In this document: positions 37,485 to 47,126 of the stretch, one piece after another
How positions within the stretch are numbered: position 1 is the stretch's first letter
Layout: every line of letters begins with the position of its first letter
Source of the DNA: VMDJ01 sp038144195
GTDB taxonomy: Bacteria > Pseudomonadota > Gammaproteobacteria > Chromatiales > Chromatiaceae
Assembly: GCA_038144195.1 (NCBI GenBank)
Contig: JAYQNH010000002.1
Location: 434,001 to 498,000 of the forward strand
Length of the DNA: 64,000 nucleotides
Reading direction: 5' to 3'
Notes under the pieces: model-generated
Told to the model about the DNA's origin: nothing
The model's input: the letters and a program-made list of their open reading frames with translations, nothing else
Database searches by the model: none
Made by a program: the position numbers and the translations under genes

Positions 37485-38042
37485 CTACTCTTTGATCCAT
37501 TTAATCGAACATCCCATGCTCGAGAACTGTTCAGCGGGTCCTTTTTGGGTCTCAGCGACCTCTTTCATCGCCTCAAACAGGTCACGACGGACATTGGGAT
37601 CAGCTGCCTCTTTGCGGCTCTCATCCAAGCGACCTCGATATTGCAACTCACCTGAACGGTTATAGCCAAAGAAATCTGGCGTACACACAGCACCATAAGC
37701 TTTTGCAACGGCCTGAGACTCATCTAATAAGTAGGGGAACGGGAAATCCATCTGCTGAGCAATCGCCTGCATATTCTCAAATGAATCTTCAGCGTAATCG
37801 GTTGGATCATTTGACATGATCGCGACGCTATTAATGCCTAACGCTTTGAGTTCGCGCGTATCCCGCACTAAGCGATCAAGTATGGCTTTCACATAGGGAC
37901 AGTGATTGCAGATGAACATGACCAACAGTCCGTTCTCACCCATACAGTCTTGCATGTGCCATGTTTTGCCATCGACGCCAGGCAAGGCAAAGTCGATAAC
38001 CGGTTGTCCAAAATCACATACTGGGGGCTGCAACGAGACCAT
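37485..38042 (-). CDS. Thioredoxin-fold (AhpC/TSA-like) family protein
   Basis: 185 residues. N-terminal FALPGVDGKTWHMQD and the motif NHCPYVKAI (single Cys, CxxC lost), typical of a peroxiredoxin/TlpA-like family found widely in aquatic bacteria. No signal peptide, so cytoplasmic. Substrate unknown. It is divergent from metK. Confidence 0.8.
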   Translation of the reverse strand: MVSLQPPVCDFGQPVIDFALPGVDGKTWHMQDCMGENGLLVMFICNHCPYVKAILDRLVRDTRELKALGINSVAIMSNDPTDYAEDSFENMQAIAQQMDFPFPYLLDESQAVAKAYGAVCTPDFFGYNRSGELQYRGRLDESRKEAADPNVRRDLFEAMKEVAETQKGPAEQFSSMGCSIKWIKE

Positions 38043-38182
38043 GATTAAAACTCCATCATTAAGCTTTCAAATGCGCTGGCATTCTGACAAATGCCTATCC
38101 AACTCTCAATAAGGGTATACTCGCGCCCTTCTAGCCCCCCCCAAGAGGGAGCACTGAATACAATCGAAGGAGTTTTAGCTCG

Positions 38183-39356
38183 ATGGCTAATGAATTTATT
38201 TTCACTTCAGAATCAGTCTCTGAAGGTCACCCAGACAAAATGGCAGATCAGGTATCGGATGCCATTTTGGATGCAATCCTGATCGAAGATCCCCATGCAC
38301 GCGTTGCGTGTGAGACTGTTTTCAAAACAGGTCTTTGTTTAATTGCGGGTGAAATCACCACAACAGCTAAGCCCGATTACGAACACATCATGCGTCAAAC
38401 CATCAATGAGATTGGTTATGACGACTCAGCTAAAGGCTTTGATGGCAACACCTGCGCAGCAATGATCGCCGTTGGCGTGCAATCACCTGACATCAATCAA
38501 GGTGTTGACCGCGCCTAAGCCTGAAGATCAAGGCGCTGGCGACCAAGGCATCATGTTTGGTTACGCAACCAACGAAACCGACGTCTTAATGCCTGCACCG
38601 ATTCAGTACGCACACCGCTTGGTAGAGCGTCAGTCAGAGTGTCGTAATAACGGCACCCTGCCATTGTTGCGCCCTGACGCAAAATCACAGGTCAGCTTCC
38701 ACTATAAAGACGGCAAACCGGTATCGATTGATGCGGTTGTCTTGTCGACTCAGCATGCTGAAGAGTTTGCTGGTGAGACCTTGCGTGAAGCGATCATGGA
38801 AGAAGTGATCAAGCCAGTACTTGAACCAACCGGTTTGTTAACCGCGAATACCAAATTCCACATCAACCCAACCGGCAACTTTGTTATTGGTGGTCCAATG
38901 GGTGATGCCGGTTTAACCGGTCGTAAGATCATCGTTGATACCTACGGCGGCGCTGCACGTCACGGCGGTGGTGCTTTCTCTGGTAAAGATCCATCTAAAG
39001 TTGACCGCTCAGCGGCTTACGCTGGTCGCTATGTTGCCAAGAATATCGTTGCAGCTGGTCTTGCTGATCGTTGTGAGATCCAAGTGTCATACGCAATTGG
39101 TGTTGCTGAGCCAACCTCGATCATGATCGACACCTTTGGTACCGGCAAAATCAGTGATGAGCGCATCACCGAGCTGGTTCGTGAGCACTTCGATCTTCGC
39201 CCATATGGCATTTTGAAAATGCTCGACCTGCTGAATGCTAAGCAGATCAAATACCGCAAGACCGCAGCATACGGTCACTTCGGTCGTGAGAATGAAGGTT
39301 TCACTTGGGAAATGACCGACAAAGCTGACGCATTACGCGACGCAGCAGGTTTATAA
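38183..39356 (+). CDS. metK: S-adenosylmethionine synthetase (frameshifted)
   Basis: Makes SAM from methionine and ATP. Motifs: SEGHPDKMADQVSDAILD, GAGDQGIMFGYATNE, and GGGAFSGKDPSKVDRSAAY. One extra C at 38514-38515 separates INQGVDRA from KPEDQGAGDQ; removing it joins a normal 390-residue protein. metK is essential, so this strongly suggests a sequence error. It is followed by a terminator and the SAH riboswitch of ahcY. A GAAGGAG site precedes the ATG. Confidence 0.95.
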
Positions 39357-39402
39357 AACCCAGACCTTTAACCGCAACCACACAGGTTAGCGGTGGAAAT
39401 CA

Positions 39403-39436
39403 GAGCCCGTAGTCATTACACTGCGGACTCTTTTTT
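39403..39436 (+). terminator. Terminator after metK
   Basis: An 11-bp stem with one mismatch and one G-T pair (GAGCCCGTAGT/ACTGCGGACTC) is followed directly by TTTTTT. It separates metK from the ahcY riboswitch. Confidence 0.75.
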
Positions 39437-39460
39437 GTTGGAAACAACAGACAATTTCCT

Positions 39461-39530
39461 CTTGAGGAGCGTTGCGACCCTTTTTTTAAGGCCAGGCTCG
39501 AGAGCGAATACAGCGAACCCAACGACGCTC
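39461..39530 (+). ncRNA. S-adenosylhomocysteine (SAH) riboswitch
   Basis: Matches the ahcY-type SAH riboswitch core: GAGGAGCGTTGCGACC, then GCCAGGCTCGAG, then CAACGACGCTC. P1 can form between CTTGAG and CTCGAG, and the pseudoknot between GAGCGT and ACGCTC, each 6 bp. By family knowledge SAH binding turns on the downstream SAH hydrolase gene. It lies 25 bp before the ahcY start, close to the AGGAG site, so control could be at ribosome access. Confidence 0.9.
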
Positions 39531-39555
39531 ACTCTGATTGATTAGGAGATTAACC

Positions 39556-40959
39556 ATGAGTGAGTTCACCGACTATAAAGTTGCCGACATGTCACTGGCA
39601 GACTGGGGTCGCAAAGAAATCGCGATTGCTGAAACTGAAATGCCAGGCCTGATGGCGCTGCGCGAGAAATACGGTAAAGACAAGCCACTGACCGGCGCAC
39701 GTATCACCGGTTCATTACACATGACCATCCAAACCGCTGTTTTGATCGAGACGCTTGTTGAGCTCGGCGCACAGGTTCGTTGGTGTTCATGCAACATTTT
39801 CTCAACCCAAGATCACGCCGCTGCTGCAATCGCTGCTGCTGGTATTCCTGTTTACGCATGGAAAGGTGAAACCTTGGAAGAGTACTGGTGGTGTACTGAG
39901 CAAGTACTCAACTGGCCAAATGGCGAAATCGCTAACATGATTCTTGACGATGGTGGCGACGCTACCCTGCTCGTTCACAAAGGTGTTGAGTATGCTGATG
40001 CGGGCGTGCCTGAGCCATCAGCTGGCGACTCTGAAGAATGGAAGGTCATTCTGAATGTACTTAAGCGTTCATTGAATGAAGAGCCCGATCGTTACAAGAA
40101 AATGGCAGCATCGATTAAAGGTGTTACCGAAGAGACCACCACAGGCGTTCACCGTTTATACGACATGTTTAAAGCCGGCACTTTGTTGTTCCCAGGCATG
40201 AACGTTAACGACTCGGTTACTAAATCAAAGTTCGACAATCTCTATGGCTGTCGTGAGTCATTGGTTGACGGCATTAAGCGTGCAACCGACGTGATGATCG
40301 CTGGCAAGATCGCCGTGGTATGTGGTTACGGTGACGTTGGTAAAGGTTCCGCACAATCGCTTCGCGGCTTAGGCGCAACTGTTTGGATCACTGAGATCGA
40401 TCCAATCTGTGCATTGCAAGCTGCGATGGAAGGCTACCGTGTAGTGACGCTTGATGAAGCTGCACCCCTCGCCGACATCTTTGTTACCACTACCGGCAAC
40501 AAAAACATCATTTGTCATGACCACATGGCAGCGATGAAAGATCAAGCAATCGTTTGTAACATCGGTCACTTTGATAACGAAATTGATATCGCAAGTCTTG
40601 ATCAATATAAGTGGGAAAATATCAAGCCACAGGTTGATCACATCATCTTCCCTGATGGTAAGCGCATCATCATGTTGGCTGAAGGTCGCTTAGTAAACCT
40701 AGGCTGTGCAACAGGTCACCCAAGCTTTGTTATGTCAGCGTCTTTCACCAACCAAGTGTTGGCGCAAATTGAAATCTTCACCAAGCCAGATAAATACCCT
40801 GTTGGCGTATACATCCTGCCGAAGAAGCTCGACGAAGAAGTGGCTCGTCTACACTTAGCGAAGATCGGTGCTCACTTGACTGAACTGTCAAAAGAGCAAG
40901 CGGACTACATTGGTGTACCGGTAGAAGGCCCATACAAGCCAGAGCACTACCGCTACTAA
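39556..40959 (+). CDS. ahcY: Adenosylhomocysteinase
   Basis: 467 residues. Hydrolyses SAH to adenosine and homocysteine. NAD-binding GYGDVGKGSAQSLRGLGA, substrate regions SCNIFSTQDHAAAAIA and HFDNEIDI, and the C-terminal KPEHYRY that reaches the neighbouring subunit. Start chosen at MSEFTDYKVADMS because TTAGGAG lies 8-9 bases before; an ATG 18 bases earlier lacks a site. It is regulated by the riboswitch just upstream. Confidence 0.96.
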   Translation: MSEFTDYKVADMSLADWGRKEIAIAETEMPGLMALREKYGKDKPLTGARITGSLHMTIQTAVLIETLVELGAQVRWCSCNIFSTQDHAAAAIAAAGIPVYAWKGETLEEYWWCTEQVLNWPNGEIANMILDDGGDATLLVHKGVEYADAGVPEPSAGDSEEWKVILNVLKRSLNEEPDRYKKMAASIKGVTEETTTGVHRLYDMFKAGTLLFPGMNVNDSVTKSKFDNLYGCRESLVDGIKRATDVMIAGKIAVVCGYGDVGKGSAQSLRGLGATVWITEIDPICALQAAMEGYRVVTLDEAAPLADIFVTTTGNKNIICHDHMAAMKDQAIVCNIGHFDNEIDIASLDQYKWENIKPQVDHIIFPDGKRIIMLAEGRLVNLGCATGHPSFVMSASFTNQVLAQIEIFTKPDKYPVGVYILPKKLDEEVARLHLAKIGAHLTELSKEQADYIGVPVEGPYKPEHYRY

Positions 40960-41013
40960 GCTGCTTTGCGGCCTTGTCCTTGTGATGAGGCCGCCTGTTA
41001 CAGGACACTGGAA

Positions 41014-41844
41014 ATGACAAAAGCGTACAGCTTTGAGCTTTTTCCGCCTAAAACGGAAAAAGGCATGACCAACCTGCAAGCGACCGTCACCGAATTACAA
41101 ACACGTAATCCGGCCTTCTTCTCTTGCACGTATGGCGCCGGCGGCTCAACCCAAAACAATACCTTTGCGACAGTCGACTGGTTGCGTGAGCAATCAATTG
41201 ACACTGCGCCGCATCTCACCTGCATTGGTAACTCAGTTACTGAAACCCTAGAGATTCTGCAGCGTTACGTTGATCAAGGTATTAATCGCGTGGTTGCCCT
41301 TCGTGGTGATCGGCCATCAGGCACCGGCTTAATCGATAGTGAACTTACGCACGCCAATGATTTAGTGGCATTGATTCGTGAGCACTTTAACGATCACTTT
41401 CACATTGAAGTGGCGGCTTATCCTGAGATGCATCCACAAGCGGCTAACTTTGCTGCTGATTTGAATAATTTCAAACGCAAAGTTGATGCCGGCGCAAACT
41501 CTGCGATCACTCAATACTTTTATAACGTTGATGCTTATAAACGTTTTGTAGATGAAACTTCAGCTATGGGTATCGAGATTCCTATCGTGCCGGGCATCAT
41601 GCCGATTACGAACTACAGCAACCTCAAGCGTTTCTCTGATGCTTGTGGCGCTGAGATTCCACGTTGGATTGCTAAGCGCTTAGAAAGCTATCTTGATGAT
41701 GTCGATAGCATTCGTGCATTTGGTGTAGAAGTCGTAACTCAGCTTTGTGCTGAACTGCTTGAGCAAGATGCGCCAGGCTTACACTTCTACACCATGAATC
41801 AAACGGCACCAACGCTTGCCTTGTGGGACAACCTCGGCCTGTAA
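41014..41844 (+). CDS. metF: 5,10-methylenetetrahydrofolate reductase
   Basis: 276 residues. FAD-dependent TIM barrel making 5-methyl-THF for methionine regeneration. Motifs: FELFPPKTEKG, RVVALRGDRPSG, and the flavin-site region AAYPEMHPQA. Start set at MTKAYSFELF; the longer reading has no family match. It lies 54 bp after ahcY, probably in the riboswitch-controlled transcript. Confidence 0.94.
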   Translation: MTKAYSFELFPPKTEKGMTNLQATVTELQTRNPAFFSCTYGAGGSTQNNTFATVDWLREQSIDTAPHLTCIGNSVTETLEILQRYVDQGINRVVALRGDRPSGTGLIDSELTHANDLVALIREHFNDHFHIEVAAYPEMHPQAANFAADLNNFKRKVDAGANSAITQYFYNVDAYKRFVDETSAMGIEIPIVPGIMPITNYSNLKRFSDACGAEIPRWIAKRLESYLDDVDSIRAFGVEVVTQLCAELLEQDAPGLHFYTMNQTAPTLALWDNLGL

Positions 41845-41846
41845 GC

Positions 41847-42577
41847 ATGAGACGCCCGCGCATCTATTCCACTGAGCTGCTCAATCAGGTTGGGCAGCTT
41901 GTGGCATTAGATGAGAATGGCTCTAAACATCTTGTTCAGGTTTTGCGTTTAAAAGGCGATGCCGAGATCATCCTGTTTGACCAACGTGGTGAAGAATTTC
42001 TCGCCACACTCCATGTTGCGGATAAAAAAGCCGCTCAAGCTACCCTTTTTGAACACCTTCGCAAAGAAGCACCTGCAGCATTGCAGATCACTCTCGCAAT
42101 GGGTATTTCACGTGGTGAGCGAATGGACTTCAGCATCCAAAAAGCGGTTGAGCTTGGCGTGAGTCACTTTCAACCCTTGTTCACCGAGCGCTGCATGGTG
42201 CAACTCAAGGGTGATCGCCAGCAGTCGCGTTTAGATCACTGGCAGGGCGTCATTCGACATGCCTGCGAGCAGTCAGGTCGCGCACTGCTACCCACTATCG
42301 CTGAACCTCTAATCTTCCAGATTGGCTGAGTCGCTTTTCCGGTAATGGCTTGATGCTGGATCATCGCGCCGAACACAGTCTGGCCTCACTTCCTGCGCCG
42401 CAAGACTCGCTGACTTTATTGGTGGGACCTGAAGGTGGCTTATCTGAAGCTGAGCGTGATCTAGCCATGCAACACAACTTTGCTGCTGGACGCATGGGCC
42501 CTCGCGTATTACGCACCGAAACCGCACCGTTAGCCGCACTCGCGGCGATTCAAACGCTTTGGGGCGACTTCCGCTAA
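41847..42577 (+). CDS. rsmE: 16S rRNA (uracil1498-N3)-methyltransferase (frameshifted)
   Basis: Starts MRRPRIYSTELL 2 bp after metF. SPOUT-fold motifs: GISRGERMDFSIQKAVELGV, HACEQSGR, LLVGPEGGLSEAE, and RVLRTETAPLAAL. A base is missing near 42316-42320; restoring it gives IFQDWLSRFSGNG joining both halves. Full length about 243 residues, normal. Confidence 0.92.
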
Positions 42578-42607
42578 AATCACCGCATCTAGTTTATAGG
42601 TGCTGCT

Positions 42608-43558
42608 ATGCCAACCTCAGTTCTGGTGATCATGGACCCGATCACACACATCAAGATTGCTAAAGACAGTAGCTTCGCGATGCTGCTTGCTGCGCAAGCA
42701 CGCGGATGGAACATGCACTATGCTGAGCTCAACGACCTCTCACTCAGCGATGGCATTGCACGGGTAGGCTCAAGATCATTAAGTGTTTTTGATGATGCCT
42801 CGCATTGGTTTGAACTGGGCAATACCGAGCAAAAACCACTCACCGATTTCAATGTGATCTTGATGCGTAAAGATCCTCCTTTCGATATGGAGTACATCTA
42901 CGCTACCTATCTTCTCGATCAAGCCGCCGAACAAGGTTGTATTGTGGTCAATCACACTCGCGCATTACGTAATGCCAATGAGAAATTGGCAGCAACCCGT
43001 TTCCCCGATTTATGTCCGCCGCACTGCGTAACCCGCGATTCCGACATGCTCAAGCACTTCATCGACACCCACGGCGATGTGATTCTCAAACCACTCGACG
43101 GTATGGGCGGCAGCTCAATCTTCCGTTTACGTGCAGATGATCCTAACCGTAGTGTCGTTATCGAAACCCTCACCCAACATCAAACGCAATTCACGATGGC
43201 GCAAAAATTTATCCCGGAAATTACCGCGGGAGATAATCGTGTGTTGGTCATCGATGGTGAAGCTGTGCCTTATGTGCTCGCACGAATTCCATCTCAAGGC
43301 GAAACTCGTGGTAATCTCGCTGCCGGTGGTACAGGCGTACCCCACGAGATCAATGACAGCGAACGACGCATCGTCGACACTGTCGGCCCTTGGCTTCGCG
43401 AGAACGGCATTTTATTTGCCGGCCTCGATGTGATTGGTAACTACCTCACTGAAATCAATATCACGAGCCCAACCTGCATTCGTGAACTCGATAAAGCCTT
43501 TGATCTGGATATCGCAGGACAACTTTTAGACAACATAGAGCAGAAACTCGCAGTATGA
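42608..43558 (+). CDS. gshB: Glutathione synthetase
   Basis: 316 residues, ATP-grasp enzyme joining gamma-glutamylcysteine and glycine. MDPITHIKIAKDSSFAML, the ATP-site loop KPLDGMGGSSIF, and ITAGDNRVLVIDGE. It overlaps apbE by 4 bp. It heads the gshB-apbE-tonB-yqgE-ruvX-pyr run. Confidence 0.95.
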   Translation: MPTSVLVIMDPITHIKIAKDSSFAMLLAAQARGWNMHYAELNDLSLSDGIARVGSRSLSVFDDASHWFELGNTEQKPLTDFNVILMRKDPPFDMEYIYATYLLDQAAEQGCIVVNHTRALRNANEKLAATRFPDLCPPHCVTRDSDMLKHFIDTHGDVILKPLDGMGGSSIFRLRADDPNRSVVIETLTQHQTQFTMAQKFIPEITAGDNRVLVIDGEAVPYVLARIPSQGETRGNLAAGGTGVPHEINDSERRIVDTVGPWLRENGILFAGLDVIGNYLTEINITSPTCIRELDKAFDLDIAGQLLDNIEQKLAV

Positions 43559-44611
43559 GCATTCTCTCCCGAAAATCATGGTGCGCCCTATTAGCAGCGA
43601 CCATCATCAGTGCCTTTGTAAGCGGTTGTTCTCAACCATTACCTGCACAACATTTTCGCATTCTTGCCTTTGGCACCTTCATGGACCTTCAGATCGTTGG
43701 TGCCGAGAAACAGGTCGCTAAACAAGCACAAGAAGCTTTACAGAACGACTTCAATGTCATGCATTACGCTTGGCATGCATGGGAGCCAGGCCCAGTGGTT
43801 CGCATGAATGGTTTGTTTGCTGAAGGTGTTGAATTCTCGGCGCCTCCTTCTGTATTGCCTTTATTACAAGCAAGCCAAACATTGGCCTCTCAAAGTGATT
43901 ATTTGTTTGATCCTGCGATTGGCAAGTTGATTGACCTTTGGGGCTTTCATCAATCACATCCAGAAGCGCATGAACCACCGTCGGATGAAGACATTCAAGC
44001 ATTGGTTGATATGAAGCCGAGCGTGAAAGATATCTCGGTAAACGGATTCCGTTTGCAATCCATCAACCCTGCGGTTCAACTGGACTTTGGTGCAGTCGGT
44101 CGTGGCTATGGCATCGACCAAGCGATCCGTCGCCTACAAGAAATGGGCATTCATAATGCTGTTGTTCGCGCCGGCAGCGATCTTCGTGCGATTGGCTCAC
44201 GTGATGGAACACCATGGCGCATCCCTGTGCGCGATCCCGATGGCGGCGGTGTATTCGCTTTAATTCCAGTTATCGATAACGAAGCTGTGTTCACCTCAGG
44301 TAACTACCAACGCAACTTCACTTGGGATGGTAAGTTCTTCCATCACATACTCGACCCACGTACCGGCAAACCCGCTGTTGGTACTCGTTCAGTGACGGTT
44401 ATTCATCCAGATGCCGACCACCGCTGACGCGGCGGCAACTGCTCTGTTTATTGCTGGCCCACAGGACTGGCATCGTGTCGCACAGCAGATGGGCATTAAG
44501 TATGTGATGCTGATTGACGAAAACAATCGTGTTCACATGAACCCAAAGATGCGCGATCGCGTCAAACTGCAACGCCAACCTGCTGAGATATTAATAAGCA
44601 AACCACTCTAA
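43555..44611 (+). CDS. apbE: FAD:protein FMN transferase, lipoprotein (frameshifted)
   Basis: ApbE attaches FMN covalently to target proteins in the periplasm. The signal has a lipobox (AFVSGC), so it is a lipoprotein. Family motifs: DFGAVGRGYGIDQ, AVVRAGSDLRAIG and HHILDPRTGKPA. An extra base near 44414-44417 breaks the frame; corrected reading ends TADAAATALFIAG and a final VMLIDENNRVHMN. About 350 residues. It is inserted between gshB and tonB. No Rnf or Nqr target is seen in the window. Confidence 0.9.
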
Positions 44612-44613
44612 CC

Positions 44614-45474
44614 ATGACAGCCATCCTGCGATCATTCATCCTTCAGCATGAGCATCTCAGCATGGCCTTGATCGCGGCAGTCACAGCGCACTTGTTGGTT
44701 GTTGCAACGGTTTCGTTTGATGTTGCAGATCCAACAACACAACAAGCGCAACGCACCCTCGATATCACTTTGATTCGTGATCGTAATCTAGAAAACGATG
44801 AGCAAGCCAAGCTGCTCGCTCAAGTTAATAATAAAGGTGGTAGCGATATACAAGGCGACGATCAACTACAAGAGATCGAACCCACTGCGGCATCATCTTC
44901 GCCGCAAAAACACGAAGAACAAACCGAACAACAGGCTGCCGATAACACCGCCGTGCTGCAGCAACAAGAATCAACCAATAAACTACGCATGGCGAATAAT
45001 CTCGCGCAGTTTGAATCCATACCGAGCACACCACTGCCACAGATGATTTCGATGGCGCAGCAACAGATTGCACAACTTACCGAACAGATCGGACAAAAAG
45101 ATCGCAGCCTATCTCAGCATCAGCGTCGCAAAGTCATTAGTGCAAGCACCAAAGAACATCGCTTTGCACAGTACCTTAGCGGCTGGCGTAAAAAGATCGA
45201 ACGTGTCGGTAACCTTAACTATCCAGACCAGGCGCGACGCGACAAACTCTATGGCACCGTTCTGTTGCACGTTGCAGTTCACGCTAATGGCTCACTAGAG
45301 ATGGTCAAAATACTTCGCTCATCGGGTAAAAAGATTCTTGATGATGCTGCCGTTCGTAGCGTCAAATTGGCTGCACCCTACGCCGCTTTCCCGGCAGACA
45401 TTCGCGCCGATATCGACATCTTAGACATCACTCGTACCTTCCAATTCCGCCGCGGTAGTCAACGCGTTCAATAA
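44614..45474 (+). CDS. tonB: TonB-family energy transducer
   Basis: 286 residues. N-terminal membrane anchor (about residues 16-35), a Gln/Glu-rich periplasmic linker, and a C-terminal TonB domain: NYPDQARRDKLYGTVLLHVAV and LRSSGKKILDDAAVRSVKLA. It lies 2 bp after apbE. No ExbBD or receptor is in the window. The gshB-tonB-yqgE order occurs in pseudomonads and relatives. Confidence 0.88.
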   Translation: MTAILRSFILQHEHLSMALIAAVTAHLLVVATVSFDVADPTTQQAQRTLDITLIRDRNLENDEQAKLLAQVNNKGGSDIQGDDQLQEIEPTAASSSPQKHEEQTEQQAADNTAVLQQQESTNKLRMANNLAQFESIPSTPLPQMISMAQQQIAQLTEQIGQKDRSLSQHQRRKVISASTKEHRFAQYLSGWRKKIERVGNLNYPDQARRDKLYGTVLLHVAVHANGSLEMVKILRSSGKKILDDAAVRSVKLAAPYAAFPADIRADIDILDITRTFQFRRGSQRVQ

Positions 45475-45524
45475 CTTAGAACATCTGACTGGAGCATCGC
45501 TGCGAACTTGGCGATACTGTCTTT

Positions 45525-46085
45525 ATGGAAAAGCTGAATCTCACCAATCACCTATTGATCGCCATGCCGAGCATGGAAGATCCCAACTTCGCCAAGACGG
45601 TAACGCTGATCTGTGAGCACAATGACGAAGGCGCGATGGGGATTGTGATCAATCGCAAAACTGATATTGCACTGGATGAAGTGTATGAGCAGATGGAGAT
45701 CGAAAGCTCAGCGCAAGCTAAGAAAGATCAGATGGTGCATATCGGCGGACCGGTGCAAGAGCAACGCGGTTTTATTCTGCATGATGGTGGTCATTCTTAT
45801 GACTCCACCATGAAGATCACCGATGATCTTTTCATTACCACTTCGCGTGACATTCTTGAAGACATGGCGCAAGGCAAAGGCCCAACGCATAGCTTGATCG
45901 CACTCGGCTATGCTGGATGGAGTCCAGGACAACTCGAAGATGAGGTGTTAAATAATGCTTGGCTGACAAGTCCTGCGAATAACGACATATTGTTTGAAAT
46001 GCCAAACGATCGCCGCTGGGAAGCTGCCGCCAAAATGGTCGGCGTGGACATTAATCAAATCAGCGGACAAGCCGGTCACGCATGA
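45525..46085 (+). CDS. YqgE/AlgH family protein
   Basis: 186 residues. Starts LTNHLLIAMPSMEDPNFAK, with GAMGIVINRK and HIGGPVQEQRGFILH, all family hallmarks. Exact function is unsettled in the family. The start overlaps no gene; its stop overlaps the ruvX start by 4 bp. Confidence 0.93.
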   Translation: MEKLNLTNHLLIAMPSMEDPNFAKTVTLICEHNDEGAMGIVINRKTDIALDEVYEQMEIESSAQAKKDQMVHIGGPVQEQRGFILHDGGHSYDSTMKITDDLFITTSRDILEDMAQGKGPTHSLIALGYAGWSPGQLEDEVLNNAWLTSPANNDILFEMPNDRRWEAAAKMVGVDINQISGQAGHA

Positions 46086-46489
46086 GCACCTTGCTTGGCT
46101 TCGACTACGGCAGCCACAAGATTGGTATCGCTGTTGGTCAAACACTCACCCAAAGCGCAAACCCACTCACCACCTTAAGTCGTGTGAAAAACAAACCCGA
46201 TTGGGATGGCATCGAAAAGCTTATTAAAGAGTGGCAGCCGGATGCTTTGATTGTTGGTCACCCTTATGAGATGACCGATAAGGAAGCTAATAACGCAGAG
46301 CCCGCTAAAAAGTTTGCACGGCAATTAAATGGACGCTTTCATCTACCGGTTCATCTTATGGATGAGCGTCTGACCACGCGCGAAGCGTGGGTCGATTTGG
46401 GTATCGAGGCACACAAAGACGCCACCAAAGTTGATGCCTATGCCGCCAAGCTTATTCTCGAAACCTGGCTGCGCACCTACCCTGAATAA
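46082..46489 (+). CDS. ruvX: Holliday junction resolvase-like / pre-16S rRNA nuclease
   Basis: 135 residues, RNase H-like fold. LGFDYGSHKIGIAVG holds the first catalytic Asp, with VGHPYEM, MDERLTT and KVDAYAAKLILE. YqgF proteins process pre-16S rRNA 5' ends in E. coli. ATGA overlap with yqgE shows coupling. Confidence 0.94.
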   Translation: MSTLLGFDYGSHKIGIAVGQTLTQSANPLTTLSRVKNKPDWDGIEKLIKEWQPDALIVGHPYEMTDKEANNAEPAKKFARQLNGRFHLPVHLMDERLTTREAWVDLGIEAHKDATKVDAYAAKLILETWLRTYPE

Positions 46490-46548
46490 TCCTACCGATA
46501 ACGCATGCCCTTGCTATGATGAGCACATAACGACTTAGGACACCTAAG

Positions 46549-47100
46549 ATGACTGAACAACGCATATTCATGAATGAAGATGCCATCCTGAATATCATCG
46601 ATGGTATGGCGCGTATGCTGAAAGAGCGACTAGCAAAAAATGGCATTGAAGATCCTGCCATGATCGGTATTCATACCGGCGGTGCTTGGATTGCTAAACA
46701 ACTTCATCAACGTTTAGGTCTATCTCAGCCTTTAGGCTTGCTCGATATCAATTTTTATCGCGATGACTTCACCAAGAGTGGCGTTAATCCATTGGTCAAA
46801 CCTTCGACCATTGATTTCGACATCGAGAATCAACACATCATCTTGGTTGATGACGTCTTACAAACCGGTCGCACCATTCGTGCTGCGATGAATGAGATCT
46901 TCGATTTTGGTCGTCCTAAGTCGATTCTGTTAGCCACACTGATTGAACGTAACGGTCGCCAACTACCAATCGAACCCAGCATTGTTGGCCTGCAGCCACC
47001 TCTGGAAAAAGACGAACATATCCGCTTGGAAGGCCCTTCGCCTTTAACCCTAACCGTTAATAAAAGTAAAAAACGCCGCACAGAAAAGCCCACGAACTAA
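46549..47100 (+). CDS. pyrR: PyrR bifunctional regulator/uracil phosphoribosyltransferase
   Basis: 183 residues. PRPP motif ILVDDVLQTGRTIRAA and GIHTGGAWIA. In Bacillus PyrR is an RNA-binding attenuator; here it precedes pyrB by 26 bp as in pseudomonads, where its regulatory role is less clear. No obvious anti-terminator is seen between pyrR and pyrB. Confidence 0.92.
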   Translation: MTEQRIFMNEDAILNIIDGMARMLKERLAKNGIEDPAMIGIHTGGAWIAKQLHQRLGLSQPLGLLDINFYRDDFTKSGVNPLVKPSTIDFDIENQHIILVDDVLQTGRTIRAAMNEIFDFGRPKSILLATLIERNGRQLPIEPSIVGLQPPLEKDEHIRLEGPSPLTLTVNKSKKRRTEKPTN

Positions 47101-47126
47101 AAAGACCCTGCTACAATCGCGCACCA

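Noticed and set aside
38100..38160. A SAM riboswitch or sigma-70 promoter before metK
   Set aside because: TATACT at about 38115 could be a -10, but there is no convincing -35 and no SAM riboswitch core; left unannotated.
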